Source: SELP01 sp035969385
GTDB lineage: Bacteria; Pseudomonadota; Alphaproteobacteria; Rhodobacterales; Rhodobacteraceae
Assembly: GCF_035969385.1 (NCBI RefSeq)
Contig: NZ_JAYKKJ010000006.1
Span: 147,895-211,894 of the forward strand
DNA: 64,000 bases
Direction: 5' to 3'
Below the pieces are notes generated by a model that searched no databases, was not told where the DNA came from, and worked only from the letters and a program-made list of their open reading frames with translations. Every line of letters begins with the position of its first letter. The first letter of the stretch is position 1. Position numbers and translations under genes: made by a program. Of the stretch, positions 61,430 through 64,000 are shown piece by piece.

Positions 61430-63901
61430 CTAGAACTCCAACCCGTAGCTCAGTTCAATCCCGGTGGTCCGCGTGTTCCCGCCTAACCCATCCGCGAACA
61501 GGTTCAGGCTGATCGTCTCGCCCGGTCGGGGCAGGTAAAGAACCCCCAGATCGACCCGCCCGGTTGCCGCCTGTGTCCCCGCCAGATCAAAGGCTATCCC
61601 CCCGTCAAGGGTCAGATCCCCCGCGGCAAGGCCAATCTCTTTGCGCCAATCAAGCCCCACCGACAGGCTGCGGTGTTCGACCGTCTGCGATGAAACCGGC
61701 ACCCCAAGGCTATCGACATAGGCCTCTGATGTGTCGCGCGTCCATTCCAGATCCAACTTGGGGCGTAGAGTCAGGCTATGGGGCAGGTCGACCGTCCCAG
61801 ACAGGCGCATCGTCGCCAGCCATCGTTCGGTGCTGACGCTGTCGGTGAAGGTGCCGAGCGGGCTGATGTCGTTCCGGGTTCGACCATAGAGCAATCGCCC
61901 ATCCAGATAGAGCGGATGTTCCCCAAGCCGCGTTGCGAAATAGGGGCCGGCCAGCCAGCCGCCACCGCGGATCACCGCAGACCCGTCGTGATCCTCAACA
62001 TGATCGAATTGCAGGGTAACGCCCGCAATGGTTTCCTTCCCAAAGGACCAATGCCGCCCCATCGCGATGAACAGATAGCTGTTTGTCGCCCCTGTAGCAC
62101 CGTCTTCTGTCACGCTGCCCGAGGCGCTGATCCACTGCCCCCCGCCATAGATGTCGGTAGACCCGTTTTCCAATCCGAAGCTTAGCTTCTGATGGGTCAC
62201 GGTCGCGTCGGCCCGCGTTCCTTGTCGCGTCCCCCGCAACAGGTCCAGAAGGTCCGGCTGGTGCGACAAGAGCGCCCGCGCGCGGCGGTCCATCATCCCG
62301 CCGATCACCCGTTCGGCATCGGCAGAGGTATCCAGCGTCACCCGCGCCTCTGCCCGGGCATTTCCAACGCCGATCCCGTCAAGGCCGGCACCCTGCGGCA
62401 CGATCAGCGCAACATTGGCCTCGCCCGTCGGCATCAATCCGACCTGATAGGTCGCCCCTGCCCCGGCGAACGAGGTCAGTGTCGCGCCTTCCAGTACGAT
62501 TTCCCCGGCATCGAACCCGGCTACAGCGGTCGAGAATGTGATCGTCGCCGACAGGGGTGAAAGCGTGGTGATCCGGTCCGGCAACCCGCTGATCACGACG
62601 CCGGGAATGATCGGCGCGGTGATCGTGACGGTAAAGCTGGCGGTTGCCTCGTTCCCGGCGGCATCCGTGGCGGTGTAGGTCACGACCGTGTCGCCCACGG
62701 CAAAGAAATCGCCCGGCTGGTGGGTGGCGGTCAACGTGGCCCCGACATTGTCGGTTGCGGTCGGCGGGGTCCATGTGGCCGTGCCCCCGTCGGGCGCGGT
62801 CGGCGCCGCGACGATGTCGGCGGGCACCCCGGACAGAACCGGGGCCTCTGTATCGGTGACGGTAACGGTGAATGTGCCGAAGGCGGTATTCCCGCTGTTG
62901 TCCACGGCACTAACCAGCATTGCCGTTGTTCCAACCGGGAAGGCCGACCCGGACAGAAGCCCCGCCATGGGGCTACTGGCGATTGTCAGGGGGCGTGTTC
63001 CGTCGCGGGCATCCAGTGCGCTGGCCTCAAAGGTTACTATTGCCGTCGCCTGCCCAGGATCGGCGTCGATGGTGATATCATCGGGCAGGTTCAGAACCGG
63101 CGCGGTCTGATCCCGCCGGACAACCGTGATGGTCACGCTGGCCGGGGTCGCGGCGTTGCCCTGCGCGTCTACCGCCTCGATCCCGATGACCGTGACCCCT
63201 TCGGGCAGGGTCACCGTTCCGCTGACCAGAACGCCGCCCATGCGGAACAGGACCGGCACAGGCCCATCGGCAAGGTCGGTCGCGGTTATCCCAAGCGTCG
63301 ACAAGTCAAGATCATACCCTGTCGCCGATTCATCCATTCCCAACGTTAGCGGTCCGGGGACACCTGCAAGTACCGGGGCACGCGTGTCGCGCACCGTGAC
63401 ATCGAACCCGACTTCGGACCGGTTTCCGGCGGCGTCGGTTGCCGAATAGGTCACGCGGGTTGTCCCGATGGCAAAAACCGCACCCGGCGCGTGGGTGTTC
63501 GTCGTCTCCGTTATTCCGACGTTGTCGCTGATCGTCGGGACCGGCCAGTTGGCCGCTGCCCCGGTCGGTCCCGAAGCTTCAAGTATCAGCGGGGCGGTTG
63601 GAAGGCCCGCGATCACCGGCGCCTCGGCGTCCATCACTGTGACGGTGAACGATCCCTCTGCCCTGTTGCCGGTGGCATCTGTCGCGCTTGCGGACACCGT
63701 CGTTGTACCCACCGGAAAGGCAGAGCCAGTCGATAGCCCTGCGGTGGGCGATGTCACGAACTGCACCGCGACCGACCCGTCCACCCCATCCAGCGCAGTG
63801 GCCAGGTAATCAACCTGCGCGGTCGCCATCCCCGGATCGGTTGTCATACTTATGTCGGCAGGCAAGGTCAGGACCGGCGGATCAGTATCGGCAACGCGCA
63901 C
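61430..63901 (-). CDS. HYR-repeat protein with C-terminal autotransporter barrel, 5' end probably missing
   Basis: Open frame of 823 residues. The N-terminal 425 residues are five hyalin-type (HYR) repeats of about 80 residues, each starting DxxxPV or similar and holding VGTTxVxxxATDxxGN and FTVTV. A sixth Ig-like domain (about 430-520, FSTAVAGFDAGEIVLEGATLT) follows. After the linker RARALLSHQPDLLDLLRGT comes an outer-membrane beta-barrel domain of about 260 residues ending in Phe (TGIELSYGLEF). No signal peptide exists at the listed GTG start, and the sequence before it (NLLVTVRV) looks like the end of an earlier HYR repeat, but a TAA stop at 63959-63961 closes the frame. The gene is therefore probably a 5'-truncated or frameshifted piece of a larger autotransporter gene. 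Confidence 0.75.
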   Translation of the reverse strand: MRVADTDPPVLTLPADISMTTDPGMATAQVDYLATALDGVDGSVAVQFVTSPTAGLSTGSAFPVGTTTVSASATDATGNRAEGSFTVTVMDAEAPVIAGLPTAPLILEASGPTGAAANWPVPTISDNVGITETTNTHAPGAVFAIGTTRVTYSATDAAGNRSEVGFDVTVRDTRAPVLAGVPGPLTLGMDESATGYDLDLSTLGITATDLADGPVPVLFRMGGVLVSGTVTLPEGVTVIGIEAVDAQGNAATPASVTITVVRRDQTAPVLNLPDDITIDADPGQATAIVTFEASALDARDGTRPLTIASSPMAGLLSGSAFPVGTTAMLVSAVDNSGNTAFGTFTVTVTDTEAPVLSGVPADIVAAPTAPDGGTATWTPPTATDNVGATLTATHQPGDFFAVGDTVVTYTATDAAGNEATASFTVTITAPIIPGVVISGLPDRITTLSPLSATITFSTAVAGFDAGEIVLEGATLTSFAGAGATYQVGLMPTGEANVALIVPQGAGLDGIGVGNARAEARVTLDTSADAERVIGGMMDRRARALLSHQPDLLDLLRGTRQGTRADATVTHQKLSFGLENGSTDIYGGGQWISASGSVTEDGATGATNSYLFIAMGRHWSFGKETIAGVTLQFDHVEDHDGSAVIRGGGWLAGPYFATRLGEHPLYLDGRLLYGRTRNDISPLGTFTDSVSTERWLATMRLSGTVDLPHSLTLRPKLDLEWTRDTSEAYVDSLGVPVSSQTVEHRSLSVGLDWRKEIGLAAGDLTLDGGIAFDLAGTQAATGRVDLGVLYLPRPGETISLNLFADGLGGNTRTTGIELSYGLEF

Positions 63902-64000
63902 AGTTACCAGAAGGTTGATTGGGCTGGCGTGCCCCCATCGGGTGGTCCGGTTTGATTGTTAGTGCATCGTGGGCCTCTGGTCCATCGGAACGATGCTTTC
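63902..64000 (-). other. Edge segment upstream of the HYR-autotransporter frame
   Basis: The frame of the 61430-63901 gene remains open back to a TAA at 63959-63961 (reading QSNRTTRWGHASPINLLVTV between). No ATG, GTG or TTG start with a ribosome-binding site is present in that stretch. Another frame reads TGPPDGGTPAQSTFW, which resembles a normal inter-repeat linker, so a frameshift near 63920-63945 is possible. Confidence 0.4.

Overview
The window is a GC-rich chromosomal segment from an alphaproteobacterium, most probably a Rhodobacteraceae (Roseobacter/Rhodobacter group) member. This rests on gene order and gene content (yajC-secD-secF followed by an Mth938-type gene and ccmABC; yfgM-bamB-der; heterotetrameric sarcosine oxidase soxBDAG; ccmI-ruvX; an RTX protein ending in a Hint domain) and on the strong G/C third-codon preference. 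Genes are dense and organised in short operons. I see no rRNA, tRNA, insertion sequence, prophage or CRISPR array.

Layout. 1-5301 (minus): one run of protein-export and cytochrome c maturation genes, yajC, secD, secF, an Mth938-like gene, ccmA, ccmB and ccmC (cut by the window edge). 5478-8353 (plus): a membrane protein with DNA-level pentapeptide repeats, then serS. 8495-12041 (minus): yfgM-like, bamB and der. 12321-17428 (plus): an RND efflux adaptor and pump behind a palindromic operator-like site. 17510-18163: an AT-richer SpoU/TrmH methyltransferase gene lying between two palindromic repeats. 18437-24081: Atm1-type ABC exporter, LysM protein, LOG-family hydrolase, RarD and Fe-type superoxide dismutase. 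24278-27663: a GSCFA protein divergent from a GT61-type glycosyltransferase, and an orphan membrane protein. 27751-32910 (minus): soxB-soxD-soxA-soxG. 33136-35076 (plus): ccmI, ruvX and a DUF1289 gene. 35291-42289: a PhyH-like protein coupled to a TauE/SafE exporter, then a peptide-type ABC importer whose binding-protein gene is divergent. 42546-45607 (minus): pntA-pntB. 45809-53325: a small membrane methyltransferase, a 1,805-residue RTX-Hint protein, a cytochrome c and a class I glutaminase-like hydrolase. 53449-61360: malate synthase G, aminopeptidase N, a small TerB-like protein, a lytic transglycosylase and gatB. 61430-63901 (minus): an HYR-repeat protein with an autotransporter barrel, apparently lacking its 5' end.

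The metabolic content (sarcosine oxidase, oligopeptide-type uptake, malate synthase, transhydrogenase, superoxide dismutase) fits an aerobic heterotroph that uses methylated amines and peptides. Envelope genes (Sec, Bam, RND, RTX, autotransporter, glycosyltransferase) fill much of the rest.

The least explained signals are non-coding or at DNA level. (1) A family of GTAAGGTGGGTT...AACCCACC palindromes occurs six times, in three pairs, always at gene ends. (2) A separate repeat of about 55 bp occurs in two convergent intergenic regions and shows a compensatory base-pair change. (3) A 19-bp perfect inverted repeat lies inside a coding sequence directly after a six-copy 30-bp tandem array. All start choices and functions are from reading the sequence; no database search was run.
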